Positions 19,380-30,191 of a DNA stretch of 64,000 nucleotides are shown one piece after another; position 1 is the stretch's first letter, and each line of letters starts with the position of its first letter. Position numbers and translations under genes: made by a program. Under the pieces are notes generated by a model. That model did no database searches. It was not told the DNA's origin and worked only from the letters and a program-made list of their open reading frames with translations. Source of the stretch: Levilactobacillus bambusae (GTDB lineage Bacteria; Bacillota; Bacilli; Lactobacillales; Lactobacillaceae); contig NZ_QCXQ01000002.1 in assembly GCF_003124125.1 (NCBI RefSeq), forward strand, positions 82,904-146,903. The letters are read 5' to 3'.

Positions 19380-19667
19380 TTATTCTTCGTTGAATAATTT
19401 AATTTCTTTGGAATCGGCAGATAAAGTGACAATTGCCTTACGACGCTTTGATGTATAGCCTTCGTAACGACCTTGACGCTTTAATTTACCGCGTACGTTC
19501 ATGATGTTGACCTTAACAACCTTAACGTCGAAGATATCTTCGATGGCCTTCTTGACCTGAGTCTTAGTTGCGCTAAGTGCTACATCAAACGTGTAACGCT
19601 TGTCGTCTAAGGTTGCCATACTTGATTCAGTAACAACCGGACGCAAGATGATATCGCGTGAATCCAT
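19380..19667 (-). CDS. rplW: Ribosomal protein L23
   Basis: L23 is the chaperone and SRP docking site at the exit tunnel. The 95-residue product has [20 protein letters not shown] and the [22 protein letters not shown] segment. Its ATG overlaps the rplD stop by one nucleotide. Confidence 0.98.
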   Translation of the reverse strand: MDSRDIILRPVVTESSMATLDDKRYTFDVALSATKTQVKKAIEDIFDVKVVKVNIMNVRGKLKRQGRYEGYTSKRRKAIVTLSADSKEIKLFNEE

Positions 19668-20290
19668 TATGCGAGCGCCTCCTCTACTTGAGAAAGAGCT
19701 GATTGCGTGATGACGAGTTTATCAGCGTTAACAATATCCAAGACATTTAAGTCTGATGGAGTAGTAACTTTAACGTTTTCTAAGTTACGAGCAGCCTTAG
19801 CAGCTGTTTCGTTATCGTCTTCAAGAACAACCAGCGTCTTAGTAGTAACGTTCAAACCTGCCAATACAGCAGCGAATTCCTTCGTCTTAGGTGCATCAAA
19901 CTTCAAGCCGTCAACAACGACAAAGTTTTGATCAGCAACCGTTTGGGAAAGAACTGACTTCATGGCTAACCGAGTAACCTTCTTTGGTAAGTGGTAAGCG
20001 TATGAACGAGGGGTAGGTCCAAAGACGATCCCACCGCCACGCCATTGTGGGGAACGGATAGATCCTTGACGAGCCCGTCCAGTACCCTTTTGACGCCATG
20101 GCTTACGTCCACCACCGCGGACAGCACTACGGTTCTTAACGGCGTGTGTACCTTGACGCATTGATGCTCGCTGCATAATTACAGTATCGAACACAACATT
20201 TTCATTTGGTTCAATAGCAAAAATTGCATCGTTTAAGGTTACATCACCGTTTTGACTACCGTCTTGTTTGTATAATGCTACAGTTGTCAT
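19667..20290 (-). CDS. rplD: Ribosomal protein L4
   Basis: L4 reaches into the exit tunnel with its extended loop. The 207-residue product has the loop region [24 protein letters not shown] and ends SQVEEALA. It lies between rplC and rplW. L4 is the autogenous regulator of S10 operons in some bacteria; whether it acts here is unknown. Confidence 0.98.
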   Translation of the reverse strand: MTTVALYKQDGSQNGDVTLNDAIFAIEPNENVVFDTVIMQRASMRQGTHAVKNRSAVRGGGRKPWRQKGTGRARQGSIRSPQWRGGGIVFGPTPRSYAYHLPKKVTRLAMKSVLSQTVADQNFVVVDGLKFDAPKTKEFAAVLAGLNVTTKTLVVLEDDNETAAKAARNLENVKVTTPSDLNVLDIVNADKLVITQSALSQVEEALA

Positions 20291-20314
20291 TTACGTTTTC
20301 CTCCTTCCTATTTA

Positions 20315-20968
20315 TTATTTACCGTCAGTATGCTTTGGACGTGGAGGACGAATAGCACTCTTAACTTCAACGAGTGACTTGTTAGCGCCCGGAACGTTAC
20401 CCTTAATCAAGAGAACGTTGTTTTCAACGTCAGCACGAACGATTTGCAGATTTTCGATGGTAACACGCTTGTTACCCATCCGACCTGGCAACTTCTTACC
20501 TGGGAACACACGGTTAATGATGGCACCCATTGAACCAGGTACACGGTGATAACGAGAACCGTGAGTCATAGGTCCACGACGTTGGCCGTCCTTCTTAATG
20601 TTACCTTGGTATCCATGACCCTTAGTTGTACCCGTAACATCAACGATGTCTCCTGCTTGGAAGATATCAACCTTGACTTCGTCAGCTACCTTGTAATCTC
20701 CTAGCTCAACATCTCTGATTTCACGAATGAAGCGCTTAGGAGTCGTGTTTGCTTTTGCTACATGACCTTGTTCAGGCTTGTTGCTAAGTACTTCACGCTT
20801 GTCTTGGTAACCTAATTGAATTGCGTTGTAACCGTCGCTTTCAGCGGACTTAACTTGCAAAACAACGTTAGGCGTTGCTTCGACAACAGTAACTGGGATT
20901 AATTCCCCGTTTTCAGTGAAGACTTGCGTCATCCCGACCTTTTTTCCTAAGATTCCTTTTCTGGTCAT
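20315..20968 (-). CDS. rplC: Ribosomal protein L3
   Basis: L3 initiates 50S assembly near the peptidyl transferase centre. The 217-residue product starts [22 protein letters not shown] and has the signature [24 protein letters not shown] followed by [13 protein letters not shown]. Confidence 0.98.
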   Translation of the reverse strand: MTRKGILGKKVGMTQVFTENGELIPVTVVEATPNVVLQVKSAESDGYNAIQLGYQDKREVLSNKPEQGHVAKANTTPKRFIREIRDVELGDYKVADEVKVDIFQAGDIVDVTGTTKGHGYQGNIKKDGQRRGPMTHGSRYHRVPGSMGAIINRVFPGKKLPGRMGNKRVTIENLQIVRADVENNVLLIKGNVPGANKSLVEVKSAIRPPRPKHTDGK

Positions 20969-21012
20969 GAGTACACCTCCGATATAATGTAATTTAGTAA
21001 AGTGATAAAAAA

Positions 21013-21321
21013 TTAAAGCTTGATTTCGATGTCAACACCACTAGGTAAGTCGAGCTTCATTAATGAGTCAACCGTCTTTGGCGTTGGGTTGATGATATCA
21101 ATCAAACGCTTGTGGGTGCGCATTTCGAATTGTTCACGGGCATCCTTAAACTTATGTGGTGAGCTAAGGACCGTGTATAACGTCCGTTCAGTTGGTAATG
21201 GAATTGGACCTGAAACAGAAGCGCCTGTACGCTTTGCGGTTTCTACAATCTTATCAGCAGATTGATCAAGGACCCGGTGTTCATATGCCTTTAAACGGAT
21301 ACGAATTTTTTGTTTTGCCAT
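21013..21321 (-). CDS. rpsJ: Ribosomal protein S10
   Basis: S10 is a 30S head protein that also contacts NusB/NusG in antitermination. The 102-residue product starts [20 protein letters not shown] and contains [36 protein letters not shown]. It is the first gene of the S10 operon behind a roughly 160-nt leader. Confidence 0.98.
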   Translation of the reverse strand: MAKQKIRIRLKAYEHRVLDQSADKIVETAKRTGASVSGPIPLPTERTLYTVLSSPHKFKDAREQFEMRTHKRLIDIINPTPKTVDSLMKLDLPSGVDIEIKL

Positions 21322-21482
21322 TGTGTTCCCTCCTTCGTCTATTTTGAAAATGGACTAACTCCGTGGAAATCTCCAACAATGCCCCATGGCAAAGCAGCCG
21401 GGCGTGTCGCAACCTCCCACATCATAGCTGTAATCTATCTTTGGTGATAGGGGTAGTCTTACCCCTCCTACAAAAACAGTAC
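21322..21482 (-). ncRNA. S10-operon 5' leader
   Basis: Between the predicted promoter and rpsJ lies about 160 nt without a gene. On the minus strand it contains AGGGGTA-AGAC-TACCCCT (21449-21466) and a G/C-rich stretch with GACACGCCCGGCTGCTTTGC. Its length and structure suggest ribosomal-protein control, but I cannot name the ligand. Confidence 0.45.
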
Positions 21483-21488
21483 TCATCT

Positions 21489-21517
21489 ATATTACTAAAT
21501 AAATCCCCATCTGACAA
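21489..21517 (-). promoter_or_regulatory. S10-operon promoter
   Basis: TTGTCA and TAATAT are separated by 17 bp on the minus strand. It diverges from the broken nicotinamidase-type gene and would drive rpsJ onward independently of fusA. Confidence 0.65.
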
Positions 21518-21637
21518 GCCCTTTCAGCAAATAATCCAATTTCGTATTCAGATTGTTACATTGGTGTCGATTTTTTCCCGCAAGCTTTACTGGTGACGGA
21601 TATAATTAGCGGTACTCGAGGAGGTTGATCTCTTATT

Positions 21638-22209
21638 ATGGAGGAAAAACATCGTGCTGTGCTTGTTATTGACAACACCAACGACTTTGTTGCCACCGAT
21701 GGTGTACTAACCAGTGGGGTTCCAGGGCAAAAAATTAAACCCGCTATTTTACAACTTCTAACCAGCTATTCTGCTTAAAACGACTGGCTTATTTTCCCCA
21801 CCGATCTTCATAAAAGAAATGATCCCTACCATCCTGAAACAGCACTCTTTCCCCCACATAACCTCATGCAGACTTGGGCCGTGAACTCTACGGAAAAGTC
21901 GGTGATTGGTATCACCAACATGCTACAGATGCCAACGTCGTTTTAATGGATAAAAACTGCTATAGTGAATTTGCAAACACCAATTTAGATAATTACCTTC
22001 GCAGCCGTCGTGTCACAGATATTACTTTAGCTGGCGTCTGCACGGACATTTATATTCTTCACACTGCCGTTTCAGCGTATAACTTAGCTTATGAGTTAAC
22101 CATTCCCGAAAACGCCGCAGCTTCCTTCAATTCGACAGGTCACGAATGGACCATCCCCCGCTTCCAGTCCATTTTAGGAGCCAAGACAGCCCCAATCCTC
22201 ATTCAATAG
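21638..22209 (+). pseudogene. Broken nicotinamidase/isochorismatase-family gene
   Basis: Read across two frames this is a cysteine hydrolase of the nicotinamidase (PncA-like) type, which would convert nicotinamide to nicotinate. The first frame starts at ATG 21638 (MEEKHRAVLVIDNTNDFVAT), stops at TAA 21776-21778, then stays homologous (NDWLIFPTDLHKRNDPYHPET) until TW near 21876. There the frame must shift by one: adding one G to the GGG at 21875-21877 restores TWGRELYGKVGDWYHQH. The second frame keeps the catalytic-cysteine region LAGVCTDIYILHTAVSAYNLAYE and ends at 22209. A nonsense codon plus a one-base deletion indicates a decaying gene rather than a single sequencing error. It lies on the opposite strand in the str-S10 gap. 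Confidence 0.82.
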
Positions 22210-22214
22210 AAAAT

Positions 22215-22242
22215 AAAAAGGACCCCGATTGGGGTCCTTTTT
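22215..22242. terminator. Bidirectional terminator between fusA and the nicotinamidase pseudogene
   Basis: AAAAAGGACCCC-GATT-GGGGTCCTTTTT is a perfect stem with A and T tracts on both sides. It serves the converging fusA transcript (minus) and the pseudogene (plus). Confidence 0.88.
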
Positions 22243-22261
22243 ATGCCATTAGCAGCCTACA

Positions 22262-24361
22262 TTACTTTTCGTCTGCAGGTGTGCCGCCATTCTTCTTGAT
22301 AATATCAGCTTGAATGCTCTTAGGCGTAGCTTCGTAGTGATCAAAGGTCATCGTGAACGTTCCACGACCCTGAGATGCTGAACGAAGGGTAGTTGCGTAA
22401 CCAAACATTTCTGAAAGTGGAACGAAACTGTGGATTTGTTGTGCGTTACCACGCGCTTCCATTCCGTCAACACGGCCACGACGAGCAGTAACTTGCCCCA
22501 TAACGTCACCCATGTATTCTTCAGGAACAACAATGTCAACCTTCATAATTGGTTCAAGGATCACAGCTCCCGCGTTCTTAACAGCGTTCTTCAGTGCCAA
22601 TGATGCAGCAACCTTAAAGGCAGCTTCACTAGAATCGACTTCATGGTAACTACCATCATACAACTTAGCTGAAACGTTGATTAATGGGTAACCAGCAAGA
22701 ACACCATTGGACATTGCATCCTTTAATCCAGCTTCAACTGAAGGAATGTATTCACGTGGGACAACCCCACCAACGATAGCATCTTCGAAGACAAAGCCTT
22801 CGTCATCGTTTGGTGTAAATTCAACCCAGACATCACCATATTGACCCTTACCACCAGATTGGTGAACAAACTTACCTTGGGCGGAAGTTTGCTTCGTAAA
22901 GGTTTCACGGTAAGCCACTTGGGGTTCACCGACCGTGGCTTCAACGTTGAATTCACGGCGCATCCGATCAATCAAGATGTCTAATTGAAGTTCACCCATT
23001 CCGGCCATTAACGTGTCACCCGTTTCTGGGTTAGTCGTTGCGCGGAAAGTAGGATCTTCTTCAGAAAGCTTTTGTAAAGCGTTATCCATCTTAGCTTGGT
23101 CAGCCTTTGTCTTAGGTTCAACGGCTAACTCAATAACTGGATCTGGAATTTCCATTGATTCCAAGTGTAATGGATGGTCAGGATCAGTTAAAGAATCACC
23201 AGTAGTGGTGTTCTTCAAACCGATTGCAGCGGCGATATCACCAGAGAAAACTTCTGGGATTTCTTGCCGGTGGTTAGAGTGCATTTGCAGTAACCGACCA
23301 ACACGTTCCCGCTTGTCCTTAGTGGAGTTCAAGACGTATGAACCAGATTCAAGAGTCCCTGCGTAAACCCGAATGTAAGTCAGACGACCAACGAATGGAT
23401 CTGTAGCAATCTTGAAGGCCAACGCAGCGAAAGGTGCGTTGTCGTCGGCACGTAATTCAACGGCTTCATCAGTCTCTGGATCAACCGCATTGTAAGGCTT
23501 AACATCAAGTGGTGATGGTAAGTAATCAATAACGGCGTCCATTAACATTTGAACCCCTTTATCCTTAAAGGCAGAACCAGCAAGGACAGGGAATAATTCA
23601 AGTTTTAATGTTCCACGACGGATAGCCGCCTTGATTTCATCAACTGGGATTTCTTCCCCTTCAAGGTACTTTTCCATGATTTCATCGTCAACGTCAGCGA
23701 TTTGTTCAATCATGGCGTCACGACGAGCTTGGGCATCTTCTAGCATATCTGCAGGAATATCAACAGTATCCCAGTTGGTTCCCAATTCATCTTCATCGTA
23801 GATGTATGCCTTCATTTCAATCAAGTCAACAACGCCGACGAATTCATCTTCGGCCCCGATTGGCATTTGAATGGCAACGGCATTTGCTTGTAAACGTTCG
23901 CCAATTGATTCAACGGAAAAATCAAAGTTGGCCCCTAATTTATCCATCTTATTAACGAACACGATCCGAGGAACATCGTATTCGGAAGCTTGACGCCAAA
24001 CGGTTTCAGTTTGTGGTTCAACACCGGCTTGAGCATCAAGAACCGCAATCGCACCATCTAAGACACGGAGGGAACGTTCAACTTCCATAGTGAAGTCAAC
24101 GTGTCCTGGGGTATCGATGATGTTGATCCGGTGATCCTTCCATTGCGCAGTCGTAGCGGCGGAAGTGATCGTGATCCCACGTTCTTGTTCTTGAGCCATC
24201 CAGTCCATTTGTGAAGCCCCATCATGGGTTTCACCAATTTTGTGGATCTTACCAGTATAATACAGGATACGTTCGGTAGTCGTCGTCTTACCGGCATCAA
24301 TATGGGCCATGATACCAATGTTACGAGTCTTATCGAGTGGATAGGCACGTGTATTAGCCAT
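22262..24361 (-). CDS. fusA: Elongation factor G
   Basis: EF-G is the translocation GTPase. The start is [20 protein letters not shown] at 24361, behind GAGAGGAG, giving 699 residues; the extra thirteen upstream codons lack a ribosome site. The P-loop [12 protein letters not shown], switch [10 protein letters not shown] and NKMD GTP-binding motifs are all present. It is the last gene of the str operon, separated from rpsG by a 169-nt spacer that contains a terminator-like hairpin. Confidence 0.98.
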   Translation of the reverse strand: MANTRAYPLDKTRNIGIMAHIDAGKTTTTERILYYTGKIHKIGETHDGASQMDWMAQEQERGITITSAATTAQWKDHRINIIDTPGHVDFTMEVERSLRVLDGAIAVLDAQAGVEPQTETVWRQASEYDVPRIVFVNKMDKLGANFDFSVESIGERLQANAVAIQMPIGAEDEFVGVVDLIEMKAYIYDEDELGTNWDTVDIPADMLEDAQARRDAMIEQIADVDDEIMEKYLEGEEIPVDEIKAAIRRGTLKLELFPVLAGSAFKDKGVQMLMDAVIDYLPSPLDVKPYNAVDPETDEAVELRADDNAPFAALAFKIATDPFVGRLTYIRVYAGTLESGSYVLNSTKDKRERVGRLLQMHSNHRQEIPEVFSGDIAAAIGLKNTTTGDSLTDPDHPLHLESMEIPDPVIELAVEPKTKADQAKMDNALQKLSEEDPTFRATTNPETGDTLMAGMGELQLDILIDRMRREFNVEATVGEPQVAYRETFTKQTSAQGKFVHQSGGKGQYGDVWVEFTPNDDEGFVFEDAIVGGVVPREYIPSVEAGLKDAMSNGVLAGYPLINVSAKLYDGSYHEVDSSEAAFKVAASLALKNAVKNAGAVILEPIMKVDIVVPEEYMGDVMGQVTARRGRVDGMEARGNAQQIHSFVPLSEMFGYATTLRSASQGRGTFTMTFDHYEATPKSIQADIIKKNGGTPADEK

Positions 24362-24403
24362 TAAAGTGTTACTCCTCTCAATTTTTAATCTTATTTTCAA
24401 AAA

Positions 24404-24437
24404 GGTGGCTAGTATATGAAATCATATAATAGCCACC
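24404..24437 (-). terminator. Terminator-like hairpin in the rpsG-fusA spacer
   Basis: On the minus strand GGTGGCTA and TATATGA pair with TCATATA and TAGCCACC around one mismatch, and five Ts follow. This would partly terminate rpsL-rpsG transcripts before fusA. A second small hairpin, ATGCTGC-AAAG-GCAGCAT, lies at 24505-24522. Confidence 0.55.
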
Positions 24438-24530
24438 AACCAATTTACCAACTAGGCAGAAAGAACATTCAGATGTTTTAACAGCCTAAATTAATTCTTG
24501 GCTCATGCTGCAAAGGCAGCATCTTGCTGA

Positions 24531-25001
24531 TTACCAGCGGTAGTGAGCGAACGCACGGTTTGCTTCTGCCATTTTATGCGTATCTTCACGCTTCTTGACA
24601 GCTGCACCAGTGTTGTTAGCTGCATCCATGATTTCACGTGCAAGACGTTCAGTCATCGTGTGTTCACCACGAGAACGAGCGTATTGAACGACCCAACGCA
24701 AGCCTAACGTTTCGCGACGATCTGGACGAACTTCGATCGGAACTTGGTAGTTAGATCCACCAACACGGCGAGCCTTAACTTCCAATACAGGCATAACGTT
24801 CTTCATGGCTTCTTGGAATACTTCAACAGGATCGTTACCTGTTTCGTTTTTAATGATGTCAAATGCACCATAGATAATCTTAGTTGCAGTCCCGCGTTTA
24901 CCACTTAACATTACCCGGTTGATTAAGCTAGTAACCAACTTTGAGTTGTAAAGTGGATCAGGAAGGACTTCACGTTTTTGAACATGACCTTTTCTAGGCA
25001 T
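24531..25001 (-). CDS. rpsG: Ribosomal protein S7
   Basis: S7 nucleates the 30S head and contacts the E site. The start is [20 protein letters not shown] at 25001 behind AAGGAGG, giving 156 residues. The tail contains [21 protein letters not shown]. It lies between rpsL and fusA. Confidence 0.98.
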   Translation of the reverse strand: MPRKGHVQKREVLPDPLYNSKLVTSLINRVMLSGKRGTATKIIYGAFDIIKNETGNDPVEVFQEAMKNVMPVLEVKARRVGGSNYQVPIEVRPDRRETLGLRWVVQYARSRGEHTMTERLAREIMDAANNTGAAVKKREDTHKMAEANRAFAHYRW

Positions 25002-25075
25002 AATTCTAATCCTCCTTGGATAACTCAACCCCATGGGAACCATGCAAGTTGAGATCAAATCACTTTATTGTTTAT

Positions 25076-25489
25076 TTACTTCTTAGGTCTCTTTGTACCG
25101 TACTTAGAACGACTTTGACGACGATCTTGGACACCGGCAGTATCGAGCGCACCACGGATGATGTGGTAACGAACCCCAGGTAAATCCTTTACACGGCCAC
25201 CACGAATTAAAACAACACTGTGTTCTTGGAGGTTATGACCAATACCTGGAATGTAGGCAGTCACTTCAATAAGGTTTGATAAACGTACACGAGCATACTT
25301 CCGCAATGCAGAGTTAGGCTTCTTTGGCGTCATCGTACCAACACGAGTTGCTACACCACGCTTTTGTGGTGCAGGATTTTTCGTTTGAATCTTCTTGAAA
25401 CTGTTGTACCCGTAGTTTAAAGCTGGGGCATCTGACTTAGAACCTTTAGACTTACGACCTTTACGAACCAATTGGTTAATAGTAGGCAT
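25076..25489 (-). CDS. rpsL: Ribosomal protein S12
   Basis: S12 monitors codon-anticodon pairing and is the streptomycin-resistance locus. The 137-residue product has the [18 protein letters not shown] and [20 protein letters not shown] motifs. The lysine in the TPKKPNSA segment, the usual resistance site, is wild type. It opens the str operon after a leader of about 170 nt. Confidence 0.98.
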   Translation of the reverse strand: MPTINQLVRKGRKSKGSKSDAPALNYGYNSFKKIQTKNPAPQKRGVATRVGTMTPKKPNSALRKYARVRLSNLIEVTAYIPGIGHNLQEHSVVLIRGGRVKDLPGVRYHIIRGALDTAGVQDRRQSRSKYGTKRPKK

Positions 25490-25660
25490 CTAAATAGTCC
25501 TCCTTTCTTCATAATCCTTATTTTTAAGTCCACACATCCAGGTGGTTCTTTTTTACCAATAAAAAAAGATTGACCCAATGCGCATCCAGATTGAAGTGTC
25601 CTTCCCGCTTGCCAGTCAGCATGTCCTGTCGATACAGAAAAACTGTCTGCGAAAAGCACC

Positions 25661-25695
25661 TTATATAGGTTAACATGATGCCTACCCCCTGTCAA
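25661..25695 (-). promoter_or_regulatory. str-operon promoter region
   Basis: A consensus TTGACA lies at 25690-25695 on the minus strand; TAACCT is 17 bp downstream and TATATAA follows immediately. Which -10 is used cannot be decided by eye. The leader to rpsL holds no gene I accept. Confidence 0.5.
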
Positions 25696-25771
25696 TAACA
25701 CTCACGGTGGTTTTTGAAATTATTTCGGCAATTTCGGCTTGTCTCACGAACTTACTAGTGAGGTGATCATC

Positions 25772-26461
25772 ATGACAGTTTTGAATCAAATCCGTTTAAT
25801 TTTAATTCTCCTCTTAGGCGCCAGCTTTGGCTCATTTTTATCCCTAGCCGTTACCCGAACTAACGCCCGGACTGGAATCTGTTTTCCAGCCTCCCATTGT
25901 GAGTGGTGCCACCATTTTCTGGCGCCACTTGATTTAATTCCCATTCTAAGTTGGTTATTTCTCCGGGGGCGCTGCCGTTACTGCCAACATCCCATTTCAA
26001 AGCTCAGTTGGTTAGCGGAATGTAGCTTAGGCTTTTGCTTCTTGTTAATTGCCCTACGGTACCCCATTGGTTCATGGCACATCTATCCTTACTGCCAGGC
26101 AACTCTTTTAACTGTTTTGGCCTTACAGGATTGGACAACCCGATCCTTTTCATCTTGGTGTCTCGCGTTACTCGCCCTGTCGAGCGCGATAGTCACTCAG
26201 CGTTGGCTGGCGCTGGGGCTCTTTATTTTGTTTTGGCTTTTACTGGATAAGTGCGCCGGTCGACTCCGTCTAATTGGCGAGGGGGACCTCCTCTTTTTTG
26301 GATACGTTTGGTTATCATCGAGTTTCTATCAAACAGCACTCGTCATTTTTATCGCTTCCGGCTTTCTCCTGGTTTTGGGCTTCATTTACCATCCCAAATC
26401 CCGGTACCTCCCCTTCATCCCCGCCCTAGCAATGGCCTGTGAGGTCGTTTTACAGCTATAA
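25772..26461 (+). CDS. Prepilin peptidase (ComC/A24 family)
   Basis: This membrane aspartic protease cleaves and N-methylates type IV prepilin-like proteins such as ComGC, needed for the DNA-uptake pseudopilus. The start is ATG 25772 after GTGAGGTGA; the 229-residue product has an N-terminal segment GASFGSFLSLAVTR, a zinc-type cytoplasmic loop with CEWC and CRYC pairs, and the two catalytic aspartates in LQDWTTRS and IGEGDLLFFG. Several membrane segments follow. Its place between rpoC and rpsL, on the opposite strand, is conserved in lactobacilli. The late-competence name comC is not applied because that symbol is used for other genes. Confidence 0.9.
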   Translation: MTVLNQIRLILILLLGASFGSFLSLAVTRTNARTGICFPASHCEWCHHFLAPLDLIPILSWLFLRGRCRYCQHPISKLSWLAECSLGFCFLLIALRYPIGSWHIYPYCQATLLTVLALQDWTTRSFSSWCLALLALSSAIVTQRWLALGLFILFWLLLDKCAGRLRLIGEGDLLFFGYVWLSSSFYQTALVIFIASGFLLVLGFIYHPKSRYLPFIPALAMACEVVLQL

Positions 26462-26462
26462 A

Positions 26463-26508
26463 AAAGCGGTTGGTCCGCCTAACTTTCATTAGGTTGACCA
26501 ACCGCTTT
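26463..26508. terminator. Bidirectional terminator between rpoC and the prepilin peptidase gene
   Basis: GCGGTTGGTC pairs with GACCAACCGC and CCTAA with TTAGG inside; A and T tracts flank the stem. It closes both converging transcripts. Confidence 0.88.
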
Positions 26509-26523
26509 AGTTTTAAAACTCAA

Positions 26524-29500
26524 TTAGCTCAATTGAGTTCCTTCTTGCATTTGTTTTTCCAAGTCACTAATGGAGTAAACACCCTCTGTGGAAGCAGCGC
26601 CAACTTCTTTAGGCTTGATTTGCCGGTAATCAGGCATTCCAGTCCCAGCAGGAATTAACTTCCCGATAATGACATTCTCCTTCAAACCAACTAACGGATC
26701 GTTCTTGCCACGTAAGGCAGCATCCGTCAATACCCGCGTAGTTTCCTGGAAGGAAGCAGCTGATAAGAAACTGTTCGTTTCTAAGGCAGCCTTTGTGATA
26801 CCAAGGATCACTGGGCGACCAGTAGCTGGAATTCCACCAGAAATTAACGTTTGGGTGTTATTGCGACGGAAATCTTGAACGTCGACTAACGTACCTGGTA
26901 GGGCATCCGTGTCACCAGGATCCATGATCCGAATCTTCCGCAGCATCTGACGAACCATGATTTCCACGTGCTTATCACTAATTTCCACACCTTGCATCCG
27001 GTAAACACTTTGGATTTGGTGCAGCAAGTAATTTTCAGTAGAAAGAACATCCCGAACCCGTAACATTTCCTTAGGATCAACTGACCCGTAGTTTAATGGG
27101 GCACCACGGTGAATGAAGTCCCCTTCGGAAATCCGCATCCGTGAGTTGATTGGTAACGTGTATGAACGAGTATCAGCTTCACCCTTAATGGTAACTTCCT
27201 TCGTCCGTTCGGCTGGGTTTTCTTCGATGGATTCAACCGTACCCGTAACTTCAGTAATTTCAGCCTTACCTTTAGGGTTCCGGGCTTCCATTAATTCTTG
27301 GATACGAGGTAACCCTTGCGTAATATCTTCGTTTCCGGCAACCCCACCGGTATGGAAGTTACGCATCGTTAATTGCGTTCCGGGTTCACCGATTGACTGT
27401 GCGGCAACTGTTCCGACAGCTTCACCAACTTCAACATCGTCACCTGTGGCCATGTTACGTCCGTAACAGTGTTCACAGACCCCGTGTTCAGTATTACAAG
27501 TGAAGGCATTTCTGATCGTAACGGCTTCAACACCGGCATCAATAATCTTTTGCGCAACGTCTTCATCGATCATTTCATTCATACCAATGATAACTTCATC
27601 GGTATTTGGATCCTTCACCGTCTTAGCGGTGTAGCGACCTAAGATCCGATCGTAAAGTGGTTCAATCATTTCATTCCCGTTCGTAATTGCACGCACAAGA
27701 ACTCCACGGTCAGTGTGACAATCCTTTTCACGGATAATAACATCTTGTGCCACATCAACTAAACGACGAGTCAAGTAACCTGAGTTGGCCGTCTTAAGGG
27801 CCGTATCGGTCATCCCCTTACGAGCACCGTGGGTAGAAATAAACATTTCCATCACCGTTAACCCTTCACGGAAGTTTGACGTGATTGGTAATTCCATGAT
27901 TTCACCGTTAGGAGCGGCCATCAGACCACGCATCCCGGCTAATTGCGTAAAGTTAGAGATGTTACCACGCGCACCAGAATCCGACATCATAAAGATTGGG
28001 TTCTGTTGTTCGAAACTCGTTTGTAATTCGTCTTGAATCGTATCCTTAGCATCATTCCAGATACCAATGACCCGTTCGTAACGTTCATGATCCGTAATCA
28101 AACCACGCCGGAACTGTTTAGTAACGGTTGCGACTTGTTTATGCGCATCTTCAATGATTTGAGGCTTATCCTGAAGTTCAGTCACATCGATAATTCCCAC
28201 CGTAATCCCAGACTTCGTTGACTTGTCGTAACCCAAGTCCTTCATCCGGTCCAACAGTAATGATGTTTCTGTCACTTTGTAAAGCTTGTAAACTTCAGAA
28301 ATAATATCAGATAAGAAGCCCTTCTTAAATGGTAATACCAGTTCAGCATTCTTCAAGTAATCATGGATATCCTCGCCGGCATCCAAAAAGTACTTATCAG
28401 GAACGTAACCATGCAGGTTAGTTGCCGTTGGTTCGTTCAAGTAAGGGAATGACTTAGGCAGGATACTGTTGAAAATCAGTTTTCCAACGGTTGTGACCAT
28501 AATCTTTTGCTTCTGGCTGTCAGTAAACGTCTTGCCTGGGAGGGATGAAGTTTGAATCCCGACCCGCGTATGCCAGTGCACTAATCCGTTTTGGTAACCC
28601 ATGATTGCTTCGTTGTAATCCTTGAAGATCATGCCTTCGCCTTCACGATTAGCTTCTTCCATCGTCAAGTAGTAGTTACCAATCACCATATCTTGTGATG
28701 GTGTAACCACTGGTTTACCTGAGGCAGGCGCCAAAATGTGTCCAGCAGCTAACATCAAAAGTCGAGCTTCCGCTTGGGCTTCATCAGATAAGGGCACGTG
28801 GATGGCCATTTGATCCCCATCAAAATCGGCATTGTAAGCTTCACAAGCTAATGGGTGCAACCGCATTGCCTTCCCACTCACTAAGACGGGTTCAAACGCC
28901 TGAATCCCCAACCGGTGAAGCGTAGGGGCCCGGTTAAGCAATACGGGGTGTTCCTTAATGACATCATCAAGTACGTCGTAGACTTCATCATCTTCACGAT
29001 CAATCATACGTTTTGCACTCTTGATGTTTGACGCTAGCCCGCGGGCAACTAACTCCCGCATGATAAACGGCTTAAATAATTCCATTGCCATCGGAACTGG
29101 AAGTCCCATCTGGTTAAACTTCAGGTTAGGTCCCACATCAATAACGGAACGACCGGAGTAGTCAACCCGCTTACCCAGTAAGTTCTGACGGAAACGACCT
29201 TGCTTCCCTTTCAGCATGTGTGAAAGGGACTTCAATGGCCGGTTACCTGGGCCAGACACTGGTCGGCCACGACGGCCATTATCAATCAGCGCGTCGACAG
29301 CTTCTTGCAGCATCCGTTTTTCATTTTGAACGATGATTCCAGGAGCATGAAGATCAAGCAGCTTCTTCAACCGGTTATTCCGGTTAATCACCCGACGGTA
29401 TAAGTCGTTCAAGTCAGAGGTAGCAAACCGGCCACCTTCAAGTTGAACCATTGGCCGTAAATCAGGTGGTAAGACGGGAATACAATCTAAGACCATCCAA

Positions 29501-30171
29501 TCGGGTAAGTTACCTGATTTAACAAAGGCTTCCAGAATGTCTAAGCGGCGAACGGCACGGGTCCGTTTTTGTCCGGTTGCCGTCTTCAAGACATCCTTCA
29601 AGTCAGAAACTTCTTTATCTAAGTCAACGTCTTGAAGCAACTTCTTGATGGCTTCGGCGCCCATTTCTGCCTTGAACTCATTCCCGTACTGTTCCTTCTT
29701 TTCACGGTAGTCACGTTCTGATAATAACTGCTTCTTTTCGAGTGGTGTATTACCAGGTTCGAGGACAACGTAGGAAGCAAAGTAGATAATTTCTTCAAGT
29801 GCCCGGGGGCTCATGTCTAAGACCAAGCCCATCCGACTTGGAATCCCCTTGAAGTACCAGATATGAGTTACTGGTGCTGCAAGTTCGATGTGTCCCATCC
29901 GTTCACGGCGAACCTTAGACCGAGTAACTTCAACCCCACAGCGATCACAAACGACGCCCTTATAGCGGATCCGTTTGTACTTACCACAGGCACATTCCCA
30001 GTCTTTAGTTGGGCCAAAAATACGTTCGTCAAACAGACCGTCTTTTTCAGGCTTTAAAGTCCGATAGTTAATGGTTTCTGGTTTTTTAACTTCACCATAT
30101 GACCAACTCCGAATCTTATCTGGTGAGGCGAGTCCGATCTGCATGCTTTCGAACTTATTGACATCGACCAA
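26524..30171 (-). CDS. rpoC: RNA polymerase beta' subunit
   Basis: Beta' carries the catalytic magnesium site of RNA polymerase. The 1215-residue product starts at TTG ([19 protein letters not shown]), 8 nt after AAGGAGG. The N-terminal zinc site (CACG and CDRC), the catalytic NADFDGD motif (around residue 450) and the second zinc cluster ([13 protein letters not shown]) are all present. It follows rpoB by 20 nt and ends at a shared terminator. Confidence 0.99.
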   Translation of the reverse strand: MVDVNKFESMQIGLASPDKIRSWSYGEVKKPETINYRTLKPEKDGLFDERIFGPTKDWECACGKYKRIRYKGVVCDRCGVEVTRSKVRRERMGHIELAAPVTHIWYFKGIPSRMGLVLDMSPRALEEIIYFASYVVLEPGNTPLEKKQLLSERDYREKKEQYGNEFKAEMGAEAIKKLLQDVDLDKEVSDLKDVLKTATGQKRTRAVRRLDILEAFVKSGNLPDWMVLDCIPVLPPDLRPMVQLEGGRFATSDLNDLYRRVINRNNRLKKLLDLHAPGIIVQNEKRMLQEAVDALIDNGRRGRPVSGPGNRPLKSLSHMLKGKQGRFRQNLLGKRVDYSGRSVIDVGPNLKFNQMGLPVPMAMELFKPFIMRELVARGLASNIKSAKRMIDREDDEVYDVLDDVIKEHPVLLNRAPTLHRLGIQAFEPVLVSGKAMRLHPLACEAYNADFDGDQMAIHVPLSDEAQAEARLLMLAAGHILAPASGKPVVTPSQDMVIGNYYLTMEEANREGEGMIFKDYNEAIMGYQNGLVHWHTRVGIQTSSLPGKTFTDSQKQKIMVTTVGKLIFNSILPKSFPYLNEPTATNLHGYVPDKYFLDAGEDIHDYLKNAELVLPFKKGFLSDIISEVYKLYKVTETSLLLDRMKDLGYDKSTKSGITVGIIDVTELQDKPQIIEDAHKQVATVTKQFRRGLITDHERYERVIGIWNDAKDTIQDELQTSFEQQNPIFMMSDSGARGNISNFTQLAGMRGLMAAPNGEIMELPITSNFREGLTVMEMFISTHGARKGMTDTALKTANSGYLTRRLVDVAQDVIIREKDCHTDRGVLVRAITNGNEMIEPLYDRILGRYTAKTVKDPNTDEVIIGMNEMIDEDVAQKIIDAGVEAVTIRNAFTCNTEHGVCEHCYGRNMATGDDVEVGEAVGTVAAQSIGEPGTQLTMRNFHTGGVAGNEDITQGLPRIQELMEARNPKGKAEITEVTGTVESIEENPAERTKEVTIKGEADTRSYTLPINSRMRISEGDFIHRGAPLNYGSVDPKEMLRVRDVLSTENYLLHQIQSVYRMQGVEISDKHVEIMVRQMLRKIRIMDPGDTDALPGTLVDVQDFRRNNTQTLISGGIPATGRPVILGITKAALETNSFLSAASFQETTRVLTDAALRGKNDPLVGLKENVIIGKLIPAGTGMPDYRQIKPKEVGAASTEGVYSISDLEKQMQEGTQLS

Positions 30172-30191
30172 AAGATCGACCTCCTTCTTCT

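Noticed and set aside
25417-25701. 94-residue minus-strand frame in the rpsL leader
   Set aside because: It overlaps the rpsL start in another frame, has no ribosome site, and covers the promoter; the region is better explained as the str leader.
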